Source: Hyphomicrobiales bacterium
GTDB taxonomy: Bacteria; Pseudomonadota; Alphaproteobacteria; Rhizobiales; JAJFHB01
Direction: 5' to 3'
Assembly (NCBI GenBank): GCA_021775625.1
Contig: JAJFHM010000130.1
Coordinates: 1 to 32,648, forward strand
DNA length: 32,648 nucleotides
In this document: positions 1 to 7,986 of the stretch, piece by piece
Layout of the letters: the number at the start of each line of letters is the position of its first letter
Position numbering within the stretch: the stretch's first letter is position 1
Notes under the pieces: generated by a model
Databases searched by the model: none
Told to the model about the DNA's origin: nothing
Seen by the model: the letters and a program-made list of their open reading frames with translations, nothing else
Program-made: the position numbers and the translations under genes

Positions 1-1
1 C

Positions 2-382
2 CGTGGCGTCATGTGGGCCGAGCGCAAGTTCCTGACCACGCCGATGGAAATGGGCGTGCGCGTTGCCGGCACCGTCGAGCTCGCGGGGTTGGATGCCGCA
101 CCTGATTACCGGCGCGCCGATGCGCTGGTCAGGCAGGCTGCCGACATGTGGAGAGGGTTTGACGGGTCGGAAGGCACAAAATGGATGGGCCATCGCCCGT
201 GTTTGCCCGATTCACTGCCGGTGATCAGCCGCAGCACAATGGCCAGCAATGTTTACTTCGCGTTCGGCCACGGCCATGTGGGCCTGTCCTGCGCCTCGAC
301 CACCGGCCGGCTGCTGTCCGATCTGGTCACCGGTGAGACGCCGTGCATTGATCCCGAACCCTACCGGATCGACAGGTTTTGA
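2..382 (+). CDS. FAD-dependent D-amino-acid dehydrogenase (DadA-like), C-terminal part; gene begins upstream of the window
   Basis: Frame open from the window edge; translation ...WMGHRPCLPDSLPVISRS...VYFAFGHGHVGLSCASTTGRLLSDLVTG... is the typical DadA/DAO-family C-terminus. Confidence 0.85.
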   Translation, partial: RGVMWAERKFLTTPMEMGVRVAGTVELAGLDAAPDYRRADALVRQAADMWRGFDGSEGTKWMGHRPCLPDSLPVISRSTMASNVYFAFGHGHVGLSCASTTGRLLSDLVTGETPCIDPEPYRIDRF

Positions 383-546
383 GACTCCACAGACCTTGGC
401 GCGTGGACTCCTAAACACCTTGCCCAAACGTCCGGCATCGGGTGCACTTTCACCGTAAGTCCGCACCTCTGTTCAGATACCGCCGGGTCGGCTGTGCGGC
501 TTCATTAGCTAACCTCCGCGAACGCTTCAGCCGCTTCCAAACAGAT

Positions 547-563
547 TTTGATCTCGGTACTAT
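547..563. repeat. Direct repeat copy A: tttgatctcggtactat
   Basis: Identical 17-mer recurs at 720-736. Confidence 0.8.
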
Positions 564-572
564 ACAGGGAAG

Positions 573-881
573 ATGGACTCCACCCAGCTGAGCGAGATAG
601 GCGACACCGAACGATGTGAGGACTTGCCCATGACGGAAGGATACTTTGATTTTCCGAAAGCGTTCGAGAACCTACGCGAACTGAAGGCGTGGCTTGACGA
701 ACTGGACGGTACAGGGGAGTTTGATCTCGGTACTATCTGCTTCGAGAATGACAGGGGTGCCACGGAACTCTGGCTTTTGATCTGCGAGAGTCACTTGTCA
801 GATGGTTCAAGCGACAAGAGCGTCCGGATCTCAACCGGCAAATCCAATTCGCATTCCGGATTCTTGCACGACCCAGCCTGA
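573..881 (+). CDS. Hypothetical protein, possibly a gene remnant
   Basis: 102-aa ORF, no family recognised; lies in a degenerate region and contains one copy of a 17-bp direct repeat. Confidence 0.25.
   Translation: MDSTQLSEIGDTERCEDLPMTEGYFDFPKAFENLRELKAWLDELDGTGEFDLGTICFENDRGATELWLLICESHLSDGSSDKSVRISTGKSNSHSGFLHDPA
720..736. repeat. Direct repeat copy B: tttgatctcggtactat
   Basis: Identical to 547-563; both copies lie next to a tacaggg(g)a string. Confidence 0.8.
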
Positions 882-930
882 TTTTGCAAAGAATATGAGT
901 TCGGTTCCGCCATCGATTAGGGCAGAATTT

Positions 931-1124
931 TGGAAATGGCACTTTTTCCCGTGTCGCAGCCTGCATGAAAACGCCTGGAGTTGAGTGCTGACCGGACATC
1001 CTTCCAAGTGGCGTCAACGGTTCGCGTTTATGAGGGCGCGGCCTAAGTGAAATTTTGCGGGGACAGTCCACGCTGGAACCAGTGGACCATGGTCACCATG
1101 TCGAAGACCGGAACGCCGAGACGC
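931..1124. repeat. Copy 1 of a ~190-bp duplicated segment (racemase 3' end plus downstream intergenic DNA)
   Basis: By-eye alignment with 2672-2861: about 16 substitutions and a small indel; shared blocks include ttccaagtggcgtcaacggttcgcgtttatgag and accatgtcgaagaccggaacgccgagacgc. Confidence 0.9.
1043..1124 (-). pseudogene. 3' remnant of an Asp/Glu-racemase-family gene
   Basis: Minus-strand translation RLGVPVFDMVTMVHWFQRGLSPQNFT* matches the C-terminus of the intact copy (RLGVPVFDMVTMVHWFQRGLSPQNFTQSVHS*). Confidence 0.85.
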
Positions 1125-1495
1125 ACTTTGCTGTCCAGACTGCCGTGGTCATCGCACTGATCATCGCCGGCTACGGGTTCCAGTTTGTCGTCCTGTGGCT
1201 CATTCCGTGGTTTGTCGCCAACCATTTGATGCTGACCGCGTTCGCCTGGTTTCCCCATCACGACCATTCCGCAACCGGCCGCTATCGCGACACGCGCATC
1301 TCGCTATTTCCGCTAGGCGATATCTTGTACCTGCAGCAGAACCTGCACCTGATCCACCACATGGTGCCGCCGGTCCCCTGGTACCGGTACCGCGCGACGT
1401 TCAAGGAACTGCGCCCGCTGCTCGAACAAAACGGTGCACGCATAGAGGGTTTTTGGCCGAGCAGTCCCGGTCGGGAGACCGCAAAGGCGGATTGA
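1122..1495 (+). pseudogene. 3' fragment of a membrane fatty-acid desaturase / carotenoid-hydroxylase-like gene
   Basis: Translation ...PWFVANHLMLTAFAWFPHHDHS...LYLQQNLHLIHHMVPPVPWYRYR... has the C-terminal His box (HLIHH) and a hydrophobic segment; the N-terminal half is missing and the upstream part of the ORF is antisense racemase-tail DNA. Confidence 0.75.
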
Positions 1496-1878
1496 TTGAG
1501 CCGTGCGCGCGCCCTGATATGCCTCTGTCAAAAGAGGCGACGCTGTCGAGTGGCGGCCAAGGTGAAGCCCGGAGCGGCGCCGATCACCCCATTGACGTTG
1601 CCTGATACCATTGGCTCATCGCTTCAGCGCGGACTTGTCGGAGCATGGTTCGAGAGATGAAATGGCGCTGGGTGTAGAATGTGTCGTAGAGGCCGGAAGG
1701 ATGTTACGGAGGCCCCCGATTCTCCATGGTGCATGGAGTTGCCATCCTGTTCATAGTACAAGCACAATCAGGGTAGCTCGGTTGTCCCTGCAACAATCAC
1801 GCGGTTCGTGATATCCATTGATTGTCGGTCCGCACTCAGAGCTATGTCACTAATGCAGGGCAGAAGTTCGCCGGAGCA

Positions 1879-2319
1879 ATGACGATGGGTCACTTGGACA
1901 AGCTGGAGATCACGAACCGGGTGATTGCTGCAGCACGGCCGCGGCGAAAAACTGATACCGACCAGTATCGACGCGAAAAGTTAATCGCGAACATCGAAGA
2001 GCAAATCGAGTTGGTTCGCCTCCAGCTAAACCATCTTCCGCTTCAGCTGGAAAGAAAACGTGGTCACCGCATTGTTTCGGTGAGGCCGCGACTTTGGTGG
2101 AAGGTAGTGGATGAAGGTATGGCACTCACCCAAATACGCTACAACAAGGTCGCACTAAACATCGCGGGGCGGGGTACCACCATCGAAGCAGGATCCCTTG
2201 AGGAGTTACCGGCCATGTATCAAATGGTGATAAGAGCCATAAATGCCGGTGAACTGGATCCGGCAATTAAGACTGCGGCTTTTAGGTCACAGCCCGATGA
2301 GATCACGCCACGTCGCTAA
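1879..2319 (+). CDS. Conserved hypothetical protein, resembles DUF6641-type proteins
   Basis: HLDKLEITNRV...REKLIANIEEQIELVRLQL...VRPRLWWKVVDEGMALTQIRYNKVALNIA...TIEAGSLEELPAMYQMVIRAINAGELD; N-terminal LDKL, EEQI, RP-WW and RY patterns. ATG at 1879 within ORF 1822-2319. Confidence 0.55.
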   Translation: MTMGHLDKLEITNRVIAAARPRRKTDTDQYRREKLIANIEEQIELVRLQLNHLPLQLERKRGHRIVSVRPRLWWKVVDEGMALTQIRYNKVALNIAGRGTTIEAGSLEELPAMYQMVIRAINAGELDPAIKTAAFRSQPDEITPRR

Positions 2320-2542
2320 TAGCCTGCTTCACCGCTTCAAGCCGGCTCGGCACGTCAGTGAGGTCACCCTGCTCATGCATTTTGACCATCTCTTCCTCCA
2401 ATGCCTTCCAGCTTTCAAGTATCGCCAGTTTGTCACGCTTAGGCAGCTCTTCCAGATCGACGACTTGTCCTGGGCGTGAAAACACCGAAGTCGGATCTGC
2501 GACAGCATCTGCCAAATTCCAATCAGTAACCTTTTTGGTCAT
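2303..2542 (-). CDS. Small conserved hypothetical protein
   Basis: 79 aa, ...VFSRPGQVVDLEELPKRDKLAILESWKALEEEMVKMHEQG..., resembling small alphaproteobacterial proteins of the 'LSREEKIAILESWEYDAR' type; tail-to-tail 17-nt overlap with the 1879-2319 gene. Confidence 0.55.
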   Translation of the reverse strand: MTKKVTDWNLADAVADPTSVFSRPGQVVDLEELPKRDKLAILESWKALEEEMVKMHEQGDLTDVPSRLEAVKQAISDVA

Positions 2543-2671
2543 GCTCCATCCAACTCATTTACAGACCAGTTCGAATTACTGCACAACCTACCCGACAACT
2601 GGCATTTGTGCACTGCTCGATTGCTCCTCTTTCTATTGAGCGCACAGTATCCGACGGCGTGACTTCCGCTA

Positions 2672-2861
2672 TTGGAACTTTTTCCCCGTGTGGCAGCCTG
2701 CATGAAAACGTCTCGAGTTGGGTGGTAACCGGAGATTCTTCCAAGTGGCGTCAACGGTTCGCGTTTATGAGTGTACGGACTGAGTGAAATTTTGCGGTGA
2801 CAGTCCACGCTGGAACCAGTGAACCATGGTTACCATGTCGAAGACCGGAACGCCGAGACGC
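2672..2861. repeat. Copy 2 of the ~190-bp duplicated segment, attached to the intact racemase gene
   Basis: See 931-1124; the duplication covers the last ~32 codons of the 2765-3490 (-) gene and continues past its stop. Confidence 0.9.
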
Positions 2862-3490
2862 TGGTTGATGTTGTGCGAGTAGGGGGTGAGGTTGGTGCAC
2901 TCGCACACTATCGCGCCGATGCTGGGATCAGAGGCCACAAGTTTTTCAGCGGTCTCGATTGCTTCGCGCTGCAGGACCTCGAAGGGGACTGTGTCATCGC
3001 CGTCGCGGATCGAACGCTGAAACTCCGAACTCGCCGGCAGCCCGGCGACCGGGGTTTCGGGATCGACGCCGGCCTTTTCCAGATAGGGTCCGGTCAGCTG
3101 TTCCTGGGAGAATGTCAGAATGCCGACGCGCTTGCCTTTGGGCAATATGCGCTCAACCATCGGCACCTGCAAAAGGGCGCTTGCCGCTACCGGTACGCTG
3201 CAATGGTCGGCGAGATCCTGCTGATACAAGGAGAGAAATCCGCAGGTGGTCGTGATGCCATCGACGCCCGCCTCGATCAGGTCGTCGGCGGCCTCCTTGA
3301 ACGGCTCCAGCAAGTCGTTGTTGAGGAGATCGGTGACCCGGTTTGGAACCGCACCGCGGACGATCCGGTATTGCACGGGAAATGGCCAGGTGGCCGCATT
3401 TCCGATGTCGCCGTAGAAGCGTTCGAAATAGGTTTCCAGCATCAAAATGCCGATTGACACACCATAATAGACACGTTTTCGCTGCGGCAT
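2765..3490 (-). CDS. Asp/Glu/hydantoin racemase superfamily protein
   Basis: 241 aa; both cysteine-containing motifs present (GITTTCGFLSLYQ and GAIVCECTNLTPY); RVGILTFSQEQLTGPYLEKAG. Confidence 0.85.
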   Translation of the reverse strand: MPQRKRVYYGVSIGILMLETYFERFYGDIGNAATWPFPVQYRIVRGAVPNRVTDLLNNDLLEPFKEAADDLIEAGVDGITTTCGFLSLYQQDLADHCSVPVAASALLQVPMVERILPKGKRVGILTFSQEQLTGPYLEKAGVDPETPVAGLPASSEFQRSIRDGDDTVPFEVLQREAIETAEKLVASDPSIGAIVCECTNLTPYSHNINQRLGVPVFDMVTMVHWFQRGLSPQNFTQSVHS

Positions 3491-3493
3491 AGT

Positions 3494-3517
3494 CTATGAT
3501 CCTCAACAGGCTCTAGT
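3494..3517 (-). promoter_or_regulatory. 24-nt leader motif copy 1 (minus strand ACTAGAGCCTGTTGAGGATCATAG), includes a GAGGA Shine-Dalgarno
   Basis: Immediately upstream of the racemase ATG (3490); same 24-mer with one mismatch upstream of the XDH-like gene at 28063-28086. Confidence 0.65.
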
Positions 3518-3592
3518 TCCTTGAACCTTGCTATCGATATCACATAATGCGCGCACGAGGGACCTCCGAAGAGGGGCCAGCCGGAGGTCGCA

Positions 3593-5122
3593 ATGATCGA
3601 CACAGATGACGGGTTTGCCGGACACCTTGCCACCCGTGCCGGCGCGGAGGCTGCGGGCCTGTTTGCCAGGTTCAATGGCGATCCCATCACGTTTGCGGAT
3701 CTTCACCACCGCTCGGATGCCCTGGCCGGCTGGTTGCGGCGCAGCGGCATATCAAAGGGCGACCGGATCGCGCTGATGATCCGCAACAGCCCGACCGCAC
3801 TGGCGCTGCTGTTTGCCATCGCCAAGGCGGGTGCGGTCTGGGTTCCGGTGAACGTTCAGGCCCGCGGTGACAACCTTGCCTATATCCTTTCGCACGCGGC
3901 ACCGGTCCGGCTGATCGCAGATCACGACCTGTTGCCTGTAATCGAACACAGCGGGGCGCAACTGAAGGCCGACAGCATCTGGACCCTGGGTGCACCGGAT
4001 GCGGTGCGTGCGGTTGAACCTTTGCTTGCAACCGATGCGCGGTTCGATGAGCCGTCGCCCGGAGCCGACGATCCCTTCGCGATCATGTACACTTCGGGCA
4101 CGACCGGGAAACCCAAGGGCGTCATGGTGTCTCACCGCATGTTGCGCCTTTCGGGCGAAAGCATTGCGCTGGTCTCGGGCGCGGGCACGGGCGATGTGTT
4201 TCATATGTGGGAGCCGCTGTTTCACATCGGCGGCGCCCAGATGATCGTTTTGCCTTTGATCCGTCCGGTGCACCTGGCCATGGTGGACCGGTTCAGCGCA
4301 AGTGCGTTCTGGTCCCAGGTGCGTGACCACGGCGTCTCCCACATCCACTTTCTCGGGGGAATACTACAGCTTCTCTTAAAGCAGCCGGTGAGTGATCTGG
4401 ATCGTGGCCACGGCGCGCGCCTGGCGTTCGGCGGTGGCTGTCCGCCCGATATATGGCAAGCGTTCGAGGAGCGGTTCGGTGTCGAAATCCGCGAGTGTTA
4501 CGGCATGACCGAAGCCTCCAGCGTGACCACGTTCAATACACACGGTCTGGTTGGATCGGTGGGCCGGCCCGTGCCATGGCTCGACGTCAAGATACTGGAC
4601 GATAACGGCGATCGGTGCGCGACCGGCCAACGCGGTGAAATCGTGGTGCGTGCCAAGGCGCCGGGCGCCCTCACCACGGGCTATTACAACAACCCGGATG
4701 CAACCGCAAAGACACTGCGCGACGGCGCCCTCCATACTGGCGACATCGGGTCCTTCGATGCCGCGGGCAACATGTATTTTCATGGCCGCAATTCCGACAA
4801 TGTGCGGGTGCGCGGGGAAAACGTAACGGCCTGGGAGGTGGAGCACGTGGCCGCACGGCATCCACTGGTTGAAGATTGCGCGATGATTGGCGTGAGCGCC
4901 GAGATCGGTGAGCAGGACATCAAACTGTTCGTCAAGCCGAAGATGGGATCGGTGGTTGATCCGGGCGCGTTGTCCGACTGGCTCGGCACCCGGCTTGCGC
5001 CCTATCAGAACCCGCGCTTTATTGCGGTGATCGAGGAGTTCGAGCGCACACCGAGCCTGCGGATCATGAAGCACATGCTTTCAGCGGAAACCGCAGGTGT
5101 CTGGGAAAAACCCAGGCGCTGA
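3593..5122 (+). CDS. AMP-dependent acyl-CoA synthetase/ligase (ANL superfamily; CaiC-like)
   Basis: AMP-binding P-loop MYTSGTTGKPKGVMVSH, ECYGMTEAS, LHTGDIGSFDAAGNMYFHGRNSDNVRVRGENV; SD ggagg upstream of ATG 3593. Confidence 0.93.
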   Translation: MIDTDDGFAGHLATRAGAEAAGLFARFNGDPITFADLHHRSDALAGWLRRSGISKGDRIALMIRNSPTALALLFAIAKAGAVWVPVNVQARGDNLAYILSHAAPVRLIADHDLLPVIEHSGAQLKADSIWTLGAPDAVRAVEPLLATDARFDEPSPGADDPFAIMYTSGTTGKPKGVMVSHRMLRLSGESIALVSGAGTGDVFHMWEPLFHIGGAQMIVLPLIRPVHLAMVDRFSASAFWSQVRDHGVSHIHFLGGILQLLLKQPVSDLDRGHGARLAFGGGCPPDIWQAFEERFGVEIRECYGMTEASSVTTFNTHGLVGSVGRPVPWLDVKILDDNGDRCATGQRGEIVVRAKAPGALTTGYYNNPDATAKTLRDGALHTGDIGSFDAAGNMYFHGRNSDNVRVRGENVTAWEVEHVAARHPLVEDCAMIGVSAEIGEQDIKLFVKPKMGSVVDPGALSDWLGTRLAPYQNPRFIAVIEEFERTPSLRIMKHMLSAETAGVWEKPRR

Positions 5123-5137
5123 TCCAACCCGCCCGGT

Positions 5138-6298
5138 TCACAGCTCCGGTGTGTCAAGGAGCCGCGTGCGCAGGATTTCCATGTCGTCAAAGGCCTGATC
5201 GAAATCGCCCACGTCAAACCCTTCTGCGAGATCAGGGCTGATCGCTTTCAGTTTCTCGTGAAGAACGCCGGTGTAATGAGCGCGGCCGGCGGCATCGACG
5301 TACAGACCGTTGGCTTCCTCGAATTCCCGGTTCCAGCTCACCGCGTCCTCCTCGCCGAGGCCGGCGGGCAGGGCAAGCTCAAGTTTGCCGTCCCGGCAGG
5401 CGACCGGATACCCGCCGGGCAAGCCGAACGGCCCCGGCGTGTGCCCGAGCCACTCGCGGCCGGAAACCAGCGCCAGCATCATCGGTACGCCGGCGGCGCC
5501 GGAGACGTCGATAGCGGGTGCCGCGGTGAGCTTGACGTCGCGTAATGCGGATTGCACGTCTGCGATCTCCTCATCGCCGATCCACACCCGCGGCGGGCGT
5601 CCGGTTCTTGTGTCCGGCGCATGACGGAACGGGGTTATGGTTTGATAATGCGCCAGCACCTTGAGCCGTCCCGGCTCTCTTTCGCCGAGCGCGCCGGCAA
5701 ACACCGAAGCGAGGATGGATACATTGCCCATGCCGCAGGTGACCGGCAGACCGAGGGCTGAAATAATCGTGTTGCCCACATCCGGGTAGGCACAGTTGAT
5801 GAACTTGCAGTCCGGATGGGTTGCCTTGATTGCCCTTGCGACCCGGACCGAAAACATTGTCTGGGTCACCGCCATGGCGCTCAGGCCACCTTCCGCGATC
5901 AACTGGCTCCACGCATTACCCTTGACCGCGATGATGGCGGAGGCTTGCGGCGATGCCGCCTGGACGACCACGGACGGGCGCAGTTCCGCAATCAGGGCTG
6001 CCGCGCCCTCTTCGTTGGTGAGGTCGACGGTTCGCGACTGCATGGTGACAGGGCGGTCAAAGATAACCGCTCGCGCATTGCCTGCTGTCTTCAGCCAGTC
6101 GAGCCGTTCCAGGTTTCTGCCGGCCACCGTGACTGTGACCGGAGCTTGAGCCGTTGCTGCGATGTCGAAGACGATCCGGCCGGCAAAACTGCCGGTGCCG
6201 AAGACCATGATGTCGGTTTGCTCTCTCACTGGGGCGGCCCTCTTGGATGATGGTACTGGAGGTATGATGCCTGCGTCCGAATTGCCGTTTGCCTGCAT
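5138..6298 (-). CDS. Saccharopine-dehydrogenase-like NAD(P)-binding oxidoreductase
   Basis: N-terminal Rossmann GTGSFAGRIVFDIA, VTVAGRNLERL, VVQAASPQAS, NCAYPDVGNTI; 386 aa. Confidence 0.75.
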   Translation of the reverse strand: MQANGNSDAGIIPPVPSSKRAAPVREQTDIMVFGTGSFAGRIVFDIAATAQAPVTVTVAGRNLERLDWLKTAGNARAVIFDRPVTMQSRTVDLTNEEGAAALIAELRPSVVVQAASPQASAIIAVKGNAWSQLIAEGGLSAMAVTQTMFSVRVARAIKATHPDCKFINCAYPDVGNTIISALGLPVTCGMGNVSILASVFAGALGEREPGRLKVLAHYQTITPFRHAPDTRTGRPPRVWIGDEEIADVQSALRDVKLTAAPAIDVSGAAGVPMMLALVSGREWLGHTPGPFGLPGGYPVACRDGKLELALPAGLGEEDAVSWNREFEEANGLYVDAAGRAHYTGVLHEKLKAISPDLAEGFDVGDFDQAFDDMEILRTRLLDTPEL

Positions 6299-6385
6299 AT
6301 GCGCGCCAGCTTAACCCGCTATCGCCATGTGGCAAGTAGGCCAGTGATTATTGGTGTTGACGGGCGCTGCAAAAAATCATCGAAT

Positions 6386-6401
6386 GCTGCAAGACTGCAG
6401 C
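6386..6401. promoter_or_regulatory. Candidate activator binding site (UAS): inverted repeat GCTGCA-agac-TGCAGC, with an extra GCTGCA half-site at 6366-6371
   Basis: Perfect 6-bp arms; third half-site 20 bp upstream; about 100-115 bp upstream of the -24 element. Confidence 0.5.
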
Positions 6402-6456
6402 GGTCGAGCGGGATTGTCCGAACTGCGGAGGCGAAGATAAACTGGACTTTTTGACG

Positions 6457-6469
6457 TAAGTCATTGAGT
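6457..6469 (-). promoter_or_regulatory. IHF-like site taagtcattgagt (YAANNNNTTGATW with one mismatch)
   Basis: Read against the reverse-complement IHF consensus; sits between the inverted repeat and the -24/-12 promoter. Confidence 0.35.
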
Positions 6470-6499
6470 TAACGGAGATAAGTCGGGAGTCAGGGCAAC

Positions 6500-6514
6500 T
6501 GGCACAGGGTTTGC
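6500..6514 (+). promoter_or_regulatory. Sigma-54 (RpoN) -24/-12 promoter tggcacagggtttgc
   Basis: Exact match to TGGCAC-R-N4-TTGC; GG-N10-GC spacing correct; predicted TSS near 6526. Confidence 0.85.
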
Positions 6515-6584
6515 GTTTGAGCGTTTGGGTGAGTGCAATCGGGCGACAACAAGCTCGACAGGCAAAATTGGGGAGACCGCATCC

Positions 6585-7940
6585 GTGGTGAGCGGGAGGA
6601 CTGCAGGGGGGCAGCCTTACAATGAGCTTTTTTCAAAGCTGACAGCGGATGGCGTCGAGGTTGTTCATCTCGGCATATTCGATGTTGACTGTGTGCTGCG
6701 CGAGCGCCGCTTTGGTATCGAACAGGCCCGGCGGTTTCTTCAGAACGATCCAACCTTTGTAAATGTGCTGCACAAATGGGATGTCGGCGACAACGTTACC
6801 GGCGAAGGCCCGTTTGTCGGCGAAACCATTGCAGCAGACCCCGACAGTGTGCGGCCTTATCCGTTTGAACCCAACGCCAGCCTGTTGCTGGCCGACTACG
6901 CCGGTCCGTCGCGCGCAACATCGGCCCGTGAGCTTTTGCGCACCCAGATCGAGCGGGCGCGCGGGCTTGGCTTTGAGATCAAGGCGGCCTTCGAGTTTGA
7001 GTTCATTCTGCTGGCCGAAACACCGGAAACTCTGCGCCAGAAGAACTTCGATAATCTGGATCTGTTTGCACCCGACAACAGATGCTGGTCGGGATTGAGT
7101 TCAGCGGTTCACTCCGAACTGGTTGCCGGACTGGAGAGTGCTCTCACTCACGGCGGGATAGGTGTCGAAGCGCTTGGCATGGAGCTGGGCCCCGGATGCC
7201 TGGAGGCAACATTGTCTGCGACGCACCCCATGGCTGCAGCCGATGAGGCGGCGTTGTTCAGATTGTACACCAAGGCGTTTTGCCGGACCCGCGATCTCAC
7301 AGCCTCCTTCATGGCGCAGCTGGGCGCGGCATCGCCCGGACTGTCCGGCCACCTGCATTTGTCCCTGTGCGATGCCGATGGCGGCAATCTCTTCTTCGAT
7401 GAAAACGCGCCCAACTCCATGAGCCCGGCATTTGGAAATTTCGTCGGTGGTGTCACGCAACTGACGCCGGAACTGCTGGCGCTGTGCGCCCACACGGTCA
7501 ATGCCTACCGCAGGCTGACGCCGGGCAACTGGGCGCCGCGTACGGCGTCGTGGGCTGTGCAGAACTATGCCTCCGCCGTCAGGGTTGTCCCAGGGCCTGA
7601 ACCGGTGTGCCGAATGGAATATCGGGTGTCGGCCTCGGACACCAATCCCTATCTCACCCTGGCGATGATCGTTGCCGCCGGTTTGCACGGCATCGAGAAC
7701 GCGACCGCATTGCCGGCGCCGATGGAAGGCGGCGGGCCGGACGATACGCCGGAGGGTGTGCCCACTTTGCCGCACGACCTTTATGAAGCCGCCCATCGGT
7801 TGAGCAGCAGCGATACCGCCCGAACGCTTTTCGGGGATACTTTTATCGATCATTTTGTCCAAAGCCGACTGCATGAAGAAACCACCCTCAGACGGCACGT
7901 CAGCGGGTTCGAAATAGCACGTTATCTGGAAGCGATTTAA
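6585..7940 (+). CDS. Glutamine synthetase-like ligase, divergent paralogue 1 (gamma-glutamylamine synthetase type)
   Basis: GS-fold blocks: HKWDVGDN, AAFEFEFIL, MELGPGCLEATLSATHPMAAADEAALF, GHLHLSL, NAYRRLTPGNWAP, RMEYRVSASDTNPYLTLAMIVAAGLHGIE. GTG 6585 preferred over the called TTG 6525: ggggag SD 9 nt upstream, and the predicted TSS is near 6526. Confidence 0.85.
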   Translation: MVSGRTAGGQPYNELFSKLTADGVEVVHLGIFDVDCVLRERRFGIEQARRFLQNDPTFVNVLHKWDVGDNVTGEGPFVGETIAADPDSVRPYPFEPNASLLLADYAGPSRATSARELLRTQIERARGLGFEIKAAFEFEFILLAETPETLRQKNFDNLDLFAPDNRCWSGLSSAVHSELVAGLESALTHGGIGVEALGMELGPGCLEATLSATHPMAAADEAALFRLYTKAFCRTRDLTASFMAQLGAASPGLSGHLHLSLCDADGGNLFFDENAPNSMSPAFGNFVGGVTQLTPELLALCAHTVNAYRRLTPGNWAPRTASWAVQNYASAVRVVPGPEPVCRMEYRVSASDTNPYLTLAMIVAAGLHGIENATALPAPMEGGGPDDTPEGVPTLPHDLYEAAHRLSSSDTARTLFGDTFIDHFVQSRLHEETTLRRHVSGFEIARYLEAI

Positions 7941-7986
7941 CGGCCGCATCCGCAATGAAACTCTAATTTGAAAAGGGGAGCCAAGA

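Noticed and set aside
7101-7955. 284-aa minus-strand ORF opposite GS-like paralogue 1
   Set aside because: Antisense to a clearly conserved gene; low-complexity Arg/Gly/Gln-rich translation.
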